Positions 19,263 to 29,871 are shown, counted from the stretch's first letter. The stretch is 64,000 nucleotides of DNA from Nocardioides soli (GCF_014191495.1 NZ_JACHWR010000001.1:1240001-1304000); one strand, 5' to 3'. Notes: a model not told the origin generated them from the letters alone. Numbers and translations are program-made.

Positions 19263-20744
19263 ATGGGTCGGGTGCCGCTGCTCCGGGTCCTCGCGCTGCT
19301 CGCGATCGCCGGCGGCGTGCTGCTCGCCGTACCGCCCGCCGCGGCGGTCGACCGGCCGGCCGAGCGGGTCGTGCGGGTGGGCACCGAGGGCACGTATCCG
19401 CCGTTCACCTACCGCGACCCCGACTCCGGGGAGCTGACCGGCTTCGATATCGAGGTGGTCCGCGCGGTGGCCGAGGAGGCCGGGTGGGACCTGCGGCTCG
19501 TGGAGGCGCCCTTCGACTCGCTCTTCCCCGCGCTCGACTCCGGGCGCATCGACGTGATCGCCAACCAGGTCACGATCAACCCGGAGCGGCAGGCGCGCTA
19601 CCTGTTCAGCACGCCGTACACCTACTCCCACGGCGTGATCGTCACCGCCCAGGACACCGACGACATCACGACGCTCGCGGACCTCCGGGGCCGCACCACC
19701 GCGCAGACCTCCAGCAGCAACTGGGCACAGGTCGCGCGCGACGCGGGCGCGAAGGTGCAGTACGTCCAGGACTTCGGCCCCGGGGTCGAGCTCCTGGTCC
19801 AGGGGCGGGTGGACGCGATCGTCAACGACAACATCGCGGTGCTCGACTACCTCGCCACCTCGGGCACCGACGAGGTCAAGATCGCCGGCGACGCGGGCGA
19901 CGAGACCCTCGAGCAGGCGCTCGCCTTCCGCCGGTCCGACCCCGAGCTCCAGCAGCAGGCCGACGCGGCGCTGGCCACACTCGCCGACGACGGCACCCTC
20001 GCGGCGATCTCCGAGAAGTACTTCCGCGCCGACGTCACCGTGCGGGAACGCACCGGCGACGTCGACGTCCAGGCGTCGGACGCACGGACCACCTGGGAGG
20101 TGCTGCGCGACACCGCGGGACCGATGCTCGTCGGCCTGCTCAAGGGCACGATCCCGCTCACGGTCGTCAGCTTCGCGGTCGGCCTGACCCTCGCGGTCGG
20201 CGCCGCCCTCGCCCGGCTGTCGTCGGTGCGCGTCCTCGACGGGATCGCCCGGGTCTACATCTCGATCATCCGCGGCACCCCGCTGCTGGTGCAGCTGTTC
20301 ATCGTCTTCTTCGGGCTCGGCCAGGTCGGCATCAGGCTCGACCCGTACGTCGCGGCCGGCATCGCCTTCAGCCTCAACGTGGGCGGGTACGCCGCGGAGA
20401 TCGTGCGTGCCTCGATCCTCTCGGTGCCGCGGGGGCAGTACGAGGCCGCGACGGTCATCGGGATGGACTACGGGCAGTCGATGCGGCGGATCATCCTCCC
20501 GCAGGCGGCGCGGATCGCCGTACCGCCGCTGTCCAACACGCTGCTGTCGCTGATCAAGGACACCTCGCTGGCCTCGCTGGTGCTGGTGCCCGAGCTCTTC
20601 CGCGAGGCGCAGGTCGCGGCGGCGCTCAGCACGGAGTACCTGCCGCTCTACTGCCTGGCCGCCGTGTACTACTGGGTGGTCTGCCAGCTGGTGACGATGG
20701 CCCAGGCACCGCTCGAGCGACGACTCAGCAGGTACGCCGTATGA
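19263..20744 (+). CDS. polar amino-acid ABC transporter, fused binding protein and permease
   Basis: A 493-residue fusion. After a signal peptide (1-28), residues about 36-265 form a periplasmic-type solute-binding domain (VRVGTEGTYPPFTYRDPDSGELTGFDIEVVRAV, GRIDVIANQVTINPER). Residues about 280-493 form a HisM/YecS-type permease with several helices and the EAA loop EAATVIGMDYGQSMRRIILPQAARIA that contacts the ATPase. The fusion tethers the binding domain to the membrane. It overlaps the ATPase gene (ATGA). Substrate is probably a polar amino acid or cystine, not determinable here. Confidence 0.9.
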   Translation: MGRVPLLRVLALLAIAGGVLLAVPPAAAVDRPAERVVRVGTEGTYPPFTYRDPDSGELTGFDIEVVRAVAEEAGWDLRLVEAPFDSLFPALDSGRIDVIANQVTINPERQARYLFSTPYTYSHGVIVTAQDTDDITTLADLRGRTTAQTSSSNWAQVARDAGAKVQYVQDFGPGVELLVQGRVDAIVNDNIAVLDYLATSGTDEVKIAGDAGDETLEQALAFRRSDPELQQQADAALATLADDGTLAAISEKYFRADVTVRERTGDVDVQASDARTTWEVLRDTAGPMLVGLLKGTIPLTVVSFAVGLTLAVGAALARLSSVRVLDGIARVYISIIRGTPLLVQLFIVFFGLGQVGIRLDPYVAAGIAFSLNVGGYAAEIVRASILSVPRGQYEAATVIGMDYGQSMRRIILPQAARIAVPPLSNTLLSLIKDTSLASLVLVPELFREAQVAAALSTEYLPLYCLAAVYYWVVCQLVTMAQAPLERRLSRYAV

Positions 20745-21505
20745 CCGACCTGATCGAGGTGCGCGGGCTCGAGAAGTCCTTCGGCGACCACCACGTCCTG
20801 CGGGGCGTGGACTTCACGGCCGCCGCGGGCACCGTCACGGTCGTCCTGGGCCCGTCCGGCTCCGGGAAGACCACCGTGCTCCGCTCACTGAACGTGCTGG
20901 AGACCCCGGACGCGGGGCTGGTCCGGATCGACGACGCCGTCCTCGACTTCGGGGCGCCGCCGGCCGACCGGGCGTCGTACCGACGTGCGGTCACGGCGCT
21001 GCGGGCCCGCAGCGGCATGATCTTCCAGGCCCACAACCTCTTCCCGCACAAGACCGTGCTCGGCAACCTCGTCGAGGGACCGGTTCAGGTCCAGCGACGC
21101 GATCCGGACGAGGCGGCGGCCGCCGCCCGCGAGCTGCTCGCCCAGGTCGGCCTCGCCGGCCGCGAGGACGCCTACCCCGCGCAGCTCTCCGGCGGGCAGC
21201 AGCAGCGGGTCGGGATCGCCCGGGCGCTCGCGCTGCGTCCCGAGGTGCTGCTGCTCGACGAGCCCACCTCCGCCCTCGACCCCGAGCTCGTGGGCGAGGT
21301 CCTCGCCGTGATCCGCGACCTCGCCGCCGAGCGCTGGACCCTCGTCATCGTCACCCACGAGGTCCGCTTCGCCCGCGAGGTCGCCGACCAGGTGCTCTTC
21401 ATCGACGACGGCGTCGTCGCCGAGCGCGGCGGCCCCGAGGTGCTCACCGATCCCCGCGAGGAGCGGACCCGGCGGTTCCTCGCGCGGGTGCTCGACGCCG
21501 GGTAG
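20741..21505 (+). CDS. polar amino-acid ABC transporter ATP-binding protein
   Basis: A 254-residue ATPase of the GlnQ/HisP type that powers the fused binding-protein/permease encoded just upstream. It shows Walker A GPSGSGKTTVL, Q-loop IFQAHNLFPHKTVLGNL, signature LSGGQQQRVGIARAL, Walker B VLLLDEPTSALD and the switch His in VTHEV. The ATG at 20741 overlaps the permease stop. No further permease is present, consistent with a homodimeric channel. Confidence 0.94.
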   Translation: MTDLIEVRGLEKSFGDHHVLRGVDFTAAAGTVTVVLGPSGSGKTTVLRSLNVLETPDAGLVRIDDAVLDFGAPPADRASYRRAVTALRARSGMIFQAHNLFPHKTVLGNLVEGPVQVQRRDPDEAAAAARELLAQVGLAGREDAYPAQLSGGQQQRVGIARALALRPEVLLLDEPTSALDPELVGEVLAVIRDLAAERWTLVIVTHEVRFAREVADQVLFIDDGVVAERGGPEVLTDPREERTRRFLARVLDAG

Positions 21506-21650
21506 CCCCGCCGGGGGCCTGCTGTGGCCCACGACACACCCGGCCGGCATCGTCGGTCGCCGGGGCGTCCGCGCCCGGACGCCGAAGCACCCCCGTTCGT
21601 TCACCCGTCTCCCCTTGGCTGAGCCCGGCCGGCTCGACGATGGAGGACGA

Positions 21651-24600
21651 ATGAAGCACAGACCGCGCGGTCGGATCGCGCGCTGCCTCGGTGCAGCGCT
21701 GACCGGGATCCTGGCGACGGGGACGCTGACCGCGATCGCCGTACCCACGGCCCTGGCGGGGACCGCCGAGGAGCAGCGCCCCAGCTACCTGGGCAAGACG
21801 CTCTACACCGGCGAGTTCCACTCGCACACCTCGGTGAGCGACGGCGTGCAGCTGCCCGACGACGCCTTCGCCCACGTGCGCGAGGAGACCGACGCCGACT
21901 TCTTCGCGGTCTCCGAGCACGACGTGATGTGGGACCTGCGCAACGGCGACGACTTCATCGACGACTGGCGCGACGCCGACTCCGAGGAGTGGCGCTACGT
22001 GCACGAGGCGGTCGACCACTTCAACGGCGCCCAGGACGAGCTGGTCGCGGTCCCGTCGATCGAGACCACCTGGTACGACGGCACCGGCCACATCAACGTC
22101 TTCGACGCCGATTGGAAGGCGACCGCCCGCGCCACCGAGAAGGGCAGCGTCGACGGCTTCGCCAACTCCTTCGGGACCGGCGACCTGAAGTACGACGTGT
22201 ACACCTTCTTCGCCCGGCTCAAGCAGGACCCCGAGGCGATCGGCCAGTTCAACCACCCGAGCCCGCAGGGCAAGGGCAACTTCTTCGGCTTCAACGGCCT
22301 CGACCGCGAGGTCGACGAGCGGATGGAGCTGATCGAGGTCCGCAGCGACGCCCAGTTCACCCAGTTCGTCAAGGCCCTCGACACCGGCTGGCACCTCGCG
22401 CCGGTGTGGAACGGCGACGAGCACTCGGCCACCTGGGTCACGAGCAACCAGGCCATCACCGGCGTCTGGGCCACCGAGCACAGCCTCAACGGCCTGTACG
22501 CCGCGATGCGGGACCGCAGCACCTTCAGCACCCAGGACGTCAACGCCACCCTGGCCTTCGGCGGCAACGACCGGCTGATGGGCTCGATCCTGCCCGCCGA
22601 CACCGAGCACGTCGCGTTCGACGTCGCCCTCTCCGACCCCGACACCCGCGACTCCTTCGCCAAGGTCGAGCTGATCGGCAACGGCGGGCAGGTCGTGCAC
22701 GCCTTCCCGGACGTTTCCGGGAACGACCTCGAGCTCCGGCACGAGCTCGACGTACGCGACGGCGACTACTACCTGCTCCGCGCCACGCAGGCCGACGGCC
22801 AGACCGTCGTCTCCGCCCCGATCTGGATCGGCGAGACCACCCGGGGCGCCGACTACGCGCCGCGGATCACCGTCCCCGCCGACTACCCGGCCACCGTGAG
22901 CTACGGCGCGGAGATCGCCCTGCCCGCGGCGACCGCGACCGACGACTCCGGCGCCACGCCAGCCGTCACCTACGAGGTGTACGACGCCGCCGGGCTGGTC
23001 CCCGTCGACAACGACGCCTTCCGGGTGCGCAGCTACGACGACCACTTCGTGGTCGTCAAGGCCGAGGACGCCTCGGGCAACATCGGCGCCGAGCTGATCC
23101 GCCTGGTCGTCGACCAGGCCGAGCTCGACCCCGCCGGCGTGTTCCAGTACTTCGGCAGCACCGCGGTCGTGGCCGAGCGGGCCGGCGGCACCGGCATCGC
23201 GGTGTCCACCGACCGCGCCGTCGAGCGGGTCTACGCCCAGGTGCTGCCCGCCGACCGCGACGACTGGTCCACGGCCGAGGTGCTGACCTCGACCAACGAC
23301 CGGCCCTACGAGGTCAACACGATCGGCAACGACGAGCCGACCTATCAGCACTCCATCACCGGTCAGACCTTGCGCAGCCACGAGTTCGACCTCACCGGCC
23401 TCACCGAGGGCGACCGCTACCACTACCGCTTCGGCGTCGCGGTCGACGGCGCAGCGCCCGCCGCGAGCGACGCGGCCTGGACCGACGTCCAGGGCGAGTT
23501 CGTCGCCGGCGGCAAGGGGAACGAGCCGATCTACGCCATCGGCGACCTGCAGGCCACCACCCACGACCCCGACGACCTCGGACTGCTGCGCGACGTGCTG
23601 GCGCGCCTCCAGGAGGAGGTGCCGGGCGGCCGGACGCTGCTGCAGACCGGCGACCTGGTCGACAACGGCGGACGCGGGCAGTACTGGCAGGAGGTCTTCG
23701 ACCACGTCTTCGACGGACTGGACATCCAGTACGCGCCGGTCGCCGGCAACCACGAGACCTACGGCGACCTGGACTACAACAGCGTCAGCGACGACCGCAC
23801 GACGATCTTCGGCAACATGTTCGACACCCCGAAGAACGGCCGCATCGGGGAGAGCAACTACTCCTTCGACCGGGGCGACGTCCACGTCGCGGTGCTCAAC
23901 TCCGTCGTCGACATGGACCGGCAGCTCGCCTGGCTGGCCAAGGACATCCGGGCCTCGGACCGCACCTGGAACGTCGTGACCGGCCACTACTCCTACTACG
24001 GCGGCTCGCACGGCAACGACGGCCCGCTCGCTGCGGACCGACCCAAGCTGACCGCGGCGTTCGAGAAGCTCGGCGTCGACCTCTACATCGGCGGCCACGA
24101 CCACATCTACAAGCGCTCCACCATCTACGACGGTCGCCTCGCGGAGACGCCCGCGGAGGAGGCCGAGGGCACCACCTTCGTCACGCTCGGCTCCGCCGGG
24201 CCGAAGTTCTACGGCAACGTCGTGCACTGGTGGGACGACGTCGTCTTCGACGAGGACACCCAGCTCGGCACCGTCCTCGAGGTCGTGGACGACGGCCTGC
24301 GGCTCACGACGTACACCCTCGACGGACGCACCGTCGACACCTACACCGTGCGCAAGCCCCAGAGGTCGTGGCGGGTCACCTCCACCGACGTCGAGGGCCG
24401 GGCGATGGAGGGTGTCGGCGTCGTCAGCCACGAGGGCTCCCCCGACGAGGCCACCGTGATCGCGGCGACCTACGACCGCACGGGGCGCACGCTGCGTGAG
24501 GTCCGCGAGGTCCGCGTCGAGCTCGACCACGAGGGCTCGGAGCAGTACACCACCTTCGACACCCCGCTCCCCGTCAACCCGAGCGACACCGTGAAGGTCT

Positions 24601-27600
24601 TCGCCTGGGACGGCCTGGCGACGGCCCGGCCGTTGATGGGCGCCACGCTGGTCCGGGAGGGGATCGAGGGGCAGGGCACCGCCGCGGACCCGTACCTGAT
24701 CAACGCCGCCGGCGACCTCGACAAGATCACCAACGACCCCGAGGGGCACTACCTCCTCACCACCGACCTCGACCTCGGCGGCACCACCCGGTCACAGCTC
24801 GACCGGTTGGTGACCTTCCGCGGCGTCTTCGACGGCGGCGGCCACACGATCCGCGACTTCACCACGCCCGAGACGCAGGGCGTCGGCCTCTTCGCCGACA
24901 ACTACGGCACCGTCCGCAACCTGGTCGTCGAGGGCGAGGTCGAGACCGACCGCGGCACCGTCGGCCTGGTCGCCGACCAGAACCACGGCCTCATCGAGCG
25001 GGTCCGCACCGCCGGATCGATCGCTGGTGCCACCCGGGTCGGCGGCATCGTCGGCGACCACTACGGCACGATCCGCGACTCCTACTCGACTGCGGCAGTC
25101 ACCACCACCGGCCTGTACGCCGGCGGCGTGGTCGCCATCGCGATCGGAGGCTCGGTCACCGAGCGGGTCTACGCCACCGGCACCGTGAAGGCGACCGGAC
25201 GCAACGCCGGCGGCGTGGTCAGCTACGGCTACGAGAACACCCGGGTCGGCAACGTGGTCTCCCTCAACGAGCGGGTGCAGGCCCCGTCCTTCGCCCACGC
25301 GATCGTCGGCCGGGTCTCCGACGGCCAGATCGCCGACCTGGCACGCAACTACACCAGCTCGGCGGTGACCGTCCTCGGCGAGAGCCTCACCGAGCCGCCG
25401 GCCGCGGACAACTGGCGCGGCGAGGTGGTGCCGGCCGCGACGCTGCGCACCGCGGCATTCTTCGCCGACCTCGGCTGGGACCTCGACGGCGTCTGGGAGT
25501 GGCACCCGGACGCGAAGCGCCCGCTGCTGCGCCGGGCGGCCGAGGAGATCGACCTCGGCACCGTCCGGCCGGCGCTGGAGCGGGACGACGACGGCGCCTG
25601 GCTGGTCGCCGCGCCCGACGACCTGCGCCAGGTGGTGCAGTTCCCCGACGAGTCCTACCGGCTGGCGGCCGACCTCGATGTCGCCGGTCACGACCTGCCG
25701 CAGCTGGGCAGCGCCCGCGCCTTCAACGGCGTCCTCGACGGCGACGGGCACCTGATCAGGGGCTGGAGCTCCGCCCAGGGCGGCGTCTTCTCCCTGATCG
25801 GGGCCGAGGGGCGGGTGCAGGACCTCGGCATCGTCGGCCTGGCGGTCACCAAGCCCACGGCGCGGGGCGGCGGCCTCGTCGACACGCTGCGCGGCACCGT
25901 GGAGCGGGTGTGGACCTCGGGCTCGGTGCGCGCGCAGTCCTACGCCGGCGGCATCGCGGGTGAGTCGTTCGGCACGATCCGCGACAGCTACTCCACCGCG
26001 ACGGTCGCCACGACCGGCGGCAACTATGCGGGCGGCATCATCGGCGTCGCCGACTCACCGTCCACCACGGAGCGGGTCTACGCGACCGGCGTGGTCAACT
26101 CCTCCGGCACCTCCGCCGGCGGGGTGAGCGGCTACGCCCGCAACAGCGCCACGATCGTGCGGCAGGCGTTCGCGCTCAACCCCTCGGTCACCGGCACCAC
26201 CACCTCGCAGCGGGTGGTCGCGCGCTCGGCGAACGGCGAGACCGCGACCTTGGAGCGGCTCTACGCCGTCGAGACGCTCTCGGCCGGCGTCCAGAGCAGC
26301 ACCGCCGTCGGCCCGCAGACCCTCAACGGGGAGACCCGGACCGTCGCGCAGGCCGGGTCGCCGGCGACCTGGCGCGACGACGTGGGCCTCGACCTCGACG
26401 GGGTCTGGGCATGGCACGCCGACGGCAAGCGCCCGGTGCTGGTCGAGGCCACCGAGGAGATCGAGGTCGCCGACCACCCAGCGCTCGAGCAGGAGGACGG
26501 CACCTGGCTGGTGTCACGCGCCGTCGACCTGCAGCAGGTGGCGCTCTTCCCCGCCGAGTCGTACCGGCTGACCGCCGACCTCGACCTCGCGGGGCAGCCG
26601 GTGCGGATCGAGAGCTTCAGCGGCAGCCTCGACGGCGGCGGCCACGCGATCCGCAACCTGGCCGCCACCCAGGGCGGCCTCTTCGGGACGATCGCCGCCG
26701 ACGGCCGGGTCCACGATCTCGGCCTGGCGGACGTCGCGATCGCCAAGGCGACGCTGAAGGCGGGCGGCCTGGTCGACACGCTGCGCGGCACCGTGGAGCG
26801 GGTGTGGACGTCGGGATCGGTGCGTGCGCACTCGTACGCCGGCGGCATCGCCGGTGAGTCGTTCGGCACGATCCGCGACTCGTACTCGACCGCCGAGGTC
26901 ACGGCGACGTCGACGAGCTACGCCGGCGGCATCGTCGGCGTGGCCGACTCGCCCTCCACGACCGAGCGCGTCTACGCCACCGGCGCGGTCCGCGCGACCA
27001 CGGCCTCGGCCGGCGGCCTGGCCGGCTACGCCCGCAACAGCGGCTCGGTCGTACGCGGCGGCGTCGCGCTCAACCCGAGCGTGACGGCCACCGCGGACGC
27101 GAGCCGAATCGTGGCGCGGTTCGCGTCCGGCCAGACCGCCACGCTCGCCGACCTCTACGCGCTCGACACCCTGGCGCCGAGCGTGCAGACGAACGCCACG
27201 ACCGGCCCGGGCACGCTCAACGGCGCGTCGCTGACGGCCGAGGAGCTGGCCCAGGCCGCGGCCTGGACCGCGGCCGGCTTCGACCTCGCGTCGGTGTGGA
27301 GCTGGGACGACGAGCGCGGGCGACCGGTGCTGTCCGGCGCCGCCGGCAGCGTGGTCCGGCCGGCGGCGTACCGCCCGCGGAAGGCGGGGCCGGCGCGGGT
27401 GATCTCCGACTCGGCTCCCGCCCGGTCGCACGAGGTCGTCATCGACGGTGACGGCACCGCGACCGTCACCGTGGGCCTCGGCAGCGCCGCCGCCGACGCG
27501 CCGGCCGGCATCCTGGTGCTGCGCACCGGGGCGGACCCGCGTGCGCCGCGCGCGGAGGACATCGTCTTCGTCGACCAGCGCGCCACGGACGCCGCGGGCC

Positions 27601-28337
27601 GGCTGTCCTTCGAGGCCCACCTGGGCGCCTCCACCGACGGCCTGCGGCTCGCCGTCGGCGTAGCGGGCCAGACCGATCGGTACCTCGCCTGGCTCGACCC
27701 GCAGACCGGCGGTGGTGGCCCGGTGGACCCGGTCGACCCCGGCGGATCGGGTGATCTGGAGCGGGCAGTGCCCGAGCTCACGGCGGACCGGCTGGTCGCG
27801 GCCTGGGGCGAGCGGGCGACCCTGCGGGTGCGCGCCGGCGGAGCCCGGGGTCCGGCGAGCGGCGAGCTCCGGATCACCACCGGCAGCCGCACCCTGGCCA
27901 CCGGCACGCTGAGCGGCGGCGCGGCCACCGTCGTGCTCCCCCGCCGATCGCAGACGGTCGGACGACACGTCCTGACCGTGTCGTACGGCGGCGACGGCTC
28001 CTACCTCGCCCGCACCACGACGGTCCGGGTGCGGGTGACCAAGGCGGCCGGCACCCTGCGCGTGGCCACGGTGACACCGAAGAGGATCGAGGCGAAGCGC
28101 ACCCGGGCGAAGGTCCGGCTGCGACTGGACGCGCCCTCGGGCGTCTCGACGAACGGCACCGTGCGGATCCGGGTCGCGGGCCGGACGGTGCGCGCGAAGC
28201 TCCACGACGGCGTCGCGAAGGTCCGGCTGCCCCGGATCCCGAAGCCGGGGGCCACCAGGCTGGTGGCGGTCTTCCCCGGCAACGCCGAGGTGCAGCCGAC
28301 CCGGGCGAGCGTCCGGATCCGGGTGGTCCGCCGCTGA
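21651..28337 (+). CDS. giant secreted PHP / metallophosphatase / GLUG-repeat protein
   Basis: A 2,228-residue exported protein. GGAGG precedes ATG 21651. Signal peptide, residues 1-37. A PHP-type domain follows (about 44-390) with FHSHTSVSDG (H57, H59), SEHD (89-92) and FNHPSPQGKG. An Ig/cadherin-like segment (404-490) and an Fn3-like segment (500-615) lead into a purple-acid-phosphatase-like domain (625-850): AIGDLQ, GDLVDNGG (near 666), GNHET (699-703), GHYSYYGG and GGHDHIY (H816, H818). Three units of about 300 residues (1013-1900) contain GLUG motifs such as GTIRDSYSTA and AGGIVG. Two Ig-like domains end the protein (2043-2228). Role is probably extracellular phosphate-ester hydrolysis plus surface binding; substrate unknown. 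Confidence 0.87.
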   Translation: MKHRPRGRIARCLGAALTGILATGTLTAIAVPTALAGTAEEQRPSYLGKTLYTGEFHSHTSVSDGVQLPDDAFAHVREETDADFFAVSEHDVMWDLRNGDDFIDDWRDADSEEWRYVHEAVDHFNGAQDELVAVPSIETTWYDGTGHINVFDADWKATARATEKGSVDGFANSFGTGDLKYDVYTFFARLKQDPEAIGQFNHPSPQGKGNFFGFNGLDREVDERMELIEVRSDAQFTQFVKALDTGWHLAPVWNGDEHSATWVTSNQAITGVWATEHSLNGLYAAMRDRSTFSTQDVNATLAFGGNDRLMGSILPADTEHVAFDVALSDPDTRDSFAKVELIGNGGQVVHAFPDVSGNDLELRHELDVRDGDYYLLRATQADGQTVVSAPIWIGETTRGADYAPRITVPADYPATVSYGAEIALPAATATDDSGATPAVTYEVYDAAGLVPVDNDAFRVRSYDDHFVVVKAEDASGNIGAELIRLVVDQAELDPAGVFQYFGSTAVVAERAGGTGIAVSTDRAVERVYAQVLPADRDDWSTAEVLTSTNDRPYEVNTIGNDEPTYQHSITGQTLRSHEFDLTGLTEGDRYHYRFGVAVDGAAPAASDAAWTDVQGEFVAGGKGNEPIYAIGDLQATTHDPDDLGLLRDVLARLQEEVPGGRTLLQTGDLVDNGGRGQYWQEVFDHVFDGLDIQYAPVAGNHETYGDLDYNSVSDDRTTIFGNMFDTPKNGRIGESNYSFDRGDVHVAVLNSVVDMDRQLAWLAKDIRASDRTWNVVTGHYSYYGGSHGNDGPLAADRPKLTAAFEKLGVDLYIGGHDHIYKRSTIYDGRLAETPAEEAEGTTFVTLGSAGPKFYGNVVHWWDDVVFDEDTQLGTVLEVVDDGLRLTTYTLDGRTVDTYTVRKPQRSWRVTSTDVEGRAMEGVGVVSHEGSPDEATVIAATYDRTGRTLREVREVRVELDHEGSEQYTTFDTPLPVNPSDTVKVFAWDGLATARPLMGATLVREGIEGQGTAADPYLINAAGDLDKITNDPEGHYLLTTDLDLGGTTRSQLDRLVTFRGVFDGGGHTIRDFTTPETQGVGLFADNYGTVRNLVVEGEVETDRGTVGLVADQNHGLIERVRTAGSIAGATRVGGIVGDHYGTIRDSYSTAAVTTTGLYAGGVVAIAIGGSVTERVYATGTVKATGRNAGGVVSYGYENTRVGNVVSLNERVQAPSFAHAIVGRVSDGQIADLARNYTSSAVTVLGESLTEPPAADNWRGEVVPAATLRTAAFFADLGWDLDGVWEWHPDAKRPLLRRAAEEIDLGTVRPALERDDDGAWLVAAPDDLRQVVQFPDESYRLAADLDVAGHDLPQLGSARAFNGVLDGDGHLIRGWSSAQGGVFSLIGAEGRVQDLGIVGLAVTKPTARGGGLVDTLRGTVERVWTSGSVRAQSYAGGIAGESFGTIRDSYSTATVATTGGNYAGGIIGVADSPSTTERVYATGVVNSSGTSAGGVSGYARNSATIVRQAFALNPSVTGTTTSQRVVARSANGETATLERLYAVETLSAGVQSSTAVGPQTLNGETRTVAQAGSPATWRDDVGLDLDGVWAWHADGKRPVLVEATEEIEVADHPALEQEDGTWLVSRAVDLQQVALFPAESYRLTADLDLAGQPVRIESFSGSLDGGGHAIRNLAATQGGLFGTIAADGRVHDLGLADVAIAKATLKAGGLVDTLRGTVERVWTSGSVRAHSYAGGIAGESFGTIRDSYSTAEVTATSTSYAGGIVGVADSPSTTERVYATGAVRATTASAGGLAGYARNSGSVVRGGVALNPSVTATADASRIVARFASGQTATLADLYALDTLAPSVQTNATTGPGTLNGASLTAEELAQAAAWTAAGFDLASVWSWDDERGRPVLSGAAGSVVRPAAYRPRKAGPARVISDSAPARSHEVVIDGDGTATVTVGLGSAAADAPAGILVLRTGADPRAPRAEDIVFVDQRATDAAGRLSFEAHLGASTDGLRLAVGVAGQTDRYLAWLDPQTGGGGPVDPVDPGGSGDLERAVPELTADRLVAAWGERATLRVRAGGARGPASGELRITTGSRTLATGTLSGGAATVVLPRRSQTVGRHVLTVSYGGDGSYLARTTTVRVRVTKAAGTLRVATVTPKRIEAKRTRAKVRLRLDAPSGVSTNGTVRIRVAGRTVRAKLHDGVAKVRLPRIPKPGATRLVAVFPGNAEVQPTRASVRIRVVRR

Positions 28338-28537
28338 GACACGACCCGGCGGAGTCTCGCCCCGAAGATCCTGGATTGCCTCGACGCCCCGGCAGGGGCA
28401 GGCTGGTGCCCAGGTTGGGAGTCTCCGGGCCCGGCCTCACGCAGATCGGGCCCGGGGACTGCACCGCCTCGGGTGCCGCCGAAGATCCTCAAAACTGACG
28501 AGTTCGGGATGCCCCGGACCGGGGTAGGGATCTCTGC

Positions 28538-28572
28538 GGACCCGTCCGCTTTCCCCCGGAGCGGACGGGTCC
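28538..28572. terminator. bidirectional terminator hairpin
   Basis: GGACCCGTCCGCT (28538-28550) and AGCGGACGGGTCC (28560-28572) form a perfect 13-bp stem with a 9-nt loop, between the convergent giant gene and DUF222 gene, so it could serve both. The rest of 28338-28626 holds a repeated CCGAAGATCCT (near 28361 and 28482) and no gene. Confidence 0.75.
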
Positions 28573-28626
28573 CTTCCACACCCGTCGCCGTCCACCGGGG
28601 ATCTTGGTCTGGCCCGAACCGACCTG

Positions 28627-29871
28627 TCACGTCCGTCGGTGGAAGCGGATCTTCCCGGTGGGGAGGTACGTCGTCTGGTAGGTGGCGTCGTGGATGAGGG
28701 TGTGGTGCCAGGCGCAGAGGGACGCGCCGTCGTGGAGGTTGGTGTGGCCGCCGTCGGTCCATCTGGTCTCGTGGTGGGCGTGGAGTCCGGCCGTGCGGTC
28801 GCAGCCTTCGGCGCGGCAGCCGCGGTCGCGGAGGAACATGGCGATCCGTTGGTGCTCGGTGTGGTAGCGGCTCCGCCGGCCGAGATCGAGCGGGACCGAG
28901 GCGCTGCCGAGGACGGCGGGAATGATGCCCGCCTCGCACGCCAACCGCCGCGCCATGCCGGGGCTGATCTGGTCGCCGGTGTCCAGGATCCCGGCCTTCT
29001 CCAGCCGACCCATCAGGGAGTCCTCGTCGATGACCACCACGACGGTGGCGTTCACACCGCCGGTCTGGGGCAGTCGGTCGACCGGGTAGCGCTCGATCAG
29101 CTCGCACAGCGCCCGACCCAACGCTTCCGGTCCGGGTCGGCGCTCGATGCCGGGGCCCTGGGTAGCCGCCACGTGCTTGGGGGCGGCCAGCGCCATCAGG
29201 ATCTTCTTGAGGGCGGCGGCGTGGTAGGTCGGCAGCACGAACCGGCCGCAGGTCTTCCCGTCCCCGTCGTCGACCATCGTCAGCGAACACGCCCGCAGCG
29301 CGGCCGCCTCTTGCCGTTGCAGGATGTCGGCTTCGTGGGCGTCGGCCTCGTCGGGGGCGATGACCTCCCACAGCCGCCGACCGAGCCGACCGAGCGCCTT
29401 CGCGTCATGGTGCCGACCCTCGGCGAGCAGGTGCGCCTCGGCCTTGGCGAGGGTCTCGGCGCCGAGGTCGGCGGGGATTCGGTCGACCCACCGGATGACG
29501 ACCCGCGCCCGTTCGACGTCGATGTCCCCGGCCGCCAGCGCCTCCCGCGTCATGGCGTGGGCCTCGAGGTCGTGGCCGAGCCGCACCGCGCCGTACGCGG
29601 CCGCCCGGGTCGTCTTGGTGGTGTGGGCCAGCCAGTTCGCCGCACTGGACGCACCGACGTCAGCGCCCACGCGAATCGTGTCGGCGTGCGCGGCCACCCG
29701 GGCCTGCAGCTCGGCGACCTGCGCCGCCAGCCGGGTCAGCTCGACCAGCGTCGCGCCGGCCTCGGCAGGGTCCATGGACCACACCGACGCATCGGCCACG
29801 GCGTCGACGAGCTCGCGCATCCGCGCGGTCGTCGTCGACACCCGGTGTCGCGGCGTGGCCTGTGCTGTCAT
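28627..29871 (-). CDS. DUF222 / 13E12-repeat HNH endonuclease-domain protein
   Basis: A 414-residue member of the family that occurs in many copies in actinobacterial genomes. The N-terminal helical DUF222 region (ELTRLAAQVAELQARVAAHAD and onward) is followed by a C-terminal HNH motif: CRAEGCDRTAGLHAHHETRW, GGHTNLHDGASLCAWHH and a final His. HNH domains of this kind are predicted nucleases; the biological role is unproven. ATG 29871 is chosen; GTG 29877 lies just upstream. The region ahead of it contains repeat elements, consistent with movement of this family, but no terminal repeats or transposase are seen. Confidence 0.88.
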   Translation of the reverse strand: MTAQATPRHRVSTTTARMRELVDAVADASVWSMDPAEAGATLVELTRLAAQVAELQARVAAHADTIRVGADVGASSAANWLAHTTKTTRAAAYGAVRLGHDLEAHAMTREALAAGDIDVERARVVIRWVDRIPADLGAETLAKAEAHLLAEGRHHDAKALGRLGRRLWEVIAPDEADAHEADILQRQEAAALRACSLTMVDDGDGKTCGRFVLPTYHAAALKKILMALAAPKHVAATQGPGIERRPGPEALGRALCELIERYPVDRLPQTGGVNATVVVVIDEDSLMGRLEKAGILDTGDQISPGMARRLACEAGIIPAVLGSASVPLDLGRRSRYHTEHQRIAMFLRDRGCRAEGCDRTAGLHAHHETRWTDGGHTNLHDGASLCAWHHTLIHDATYQTTYLPTGKIRFHRRT

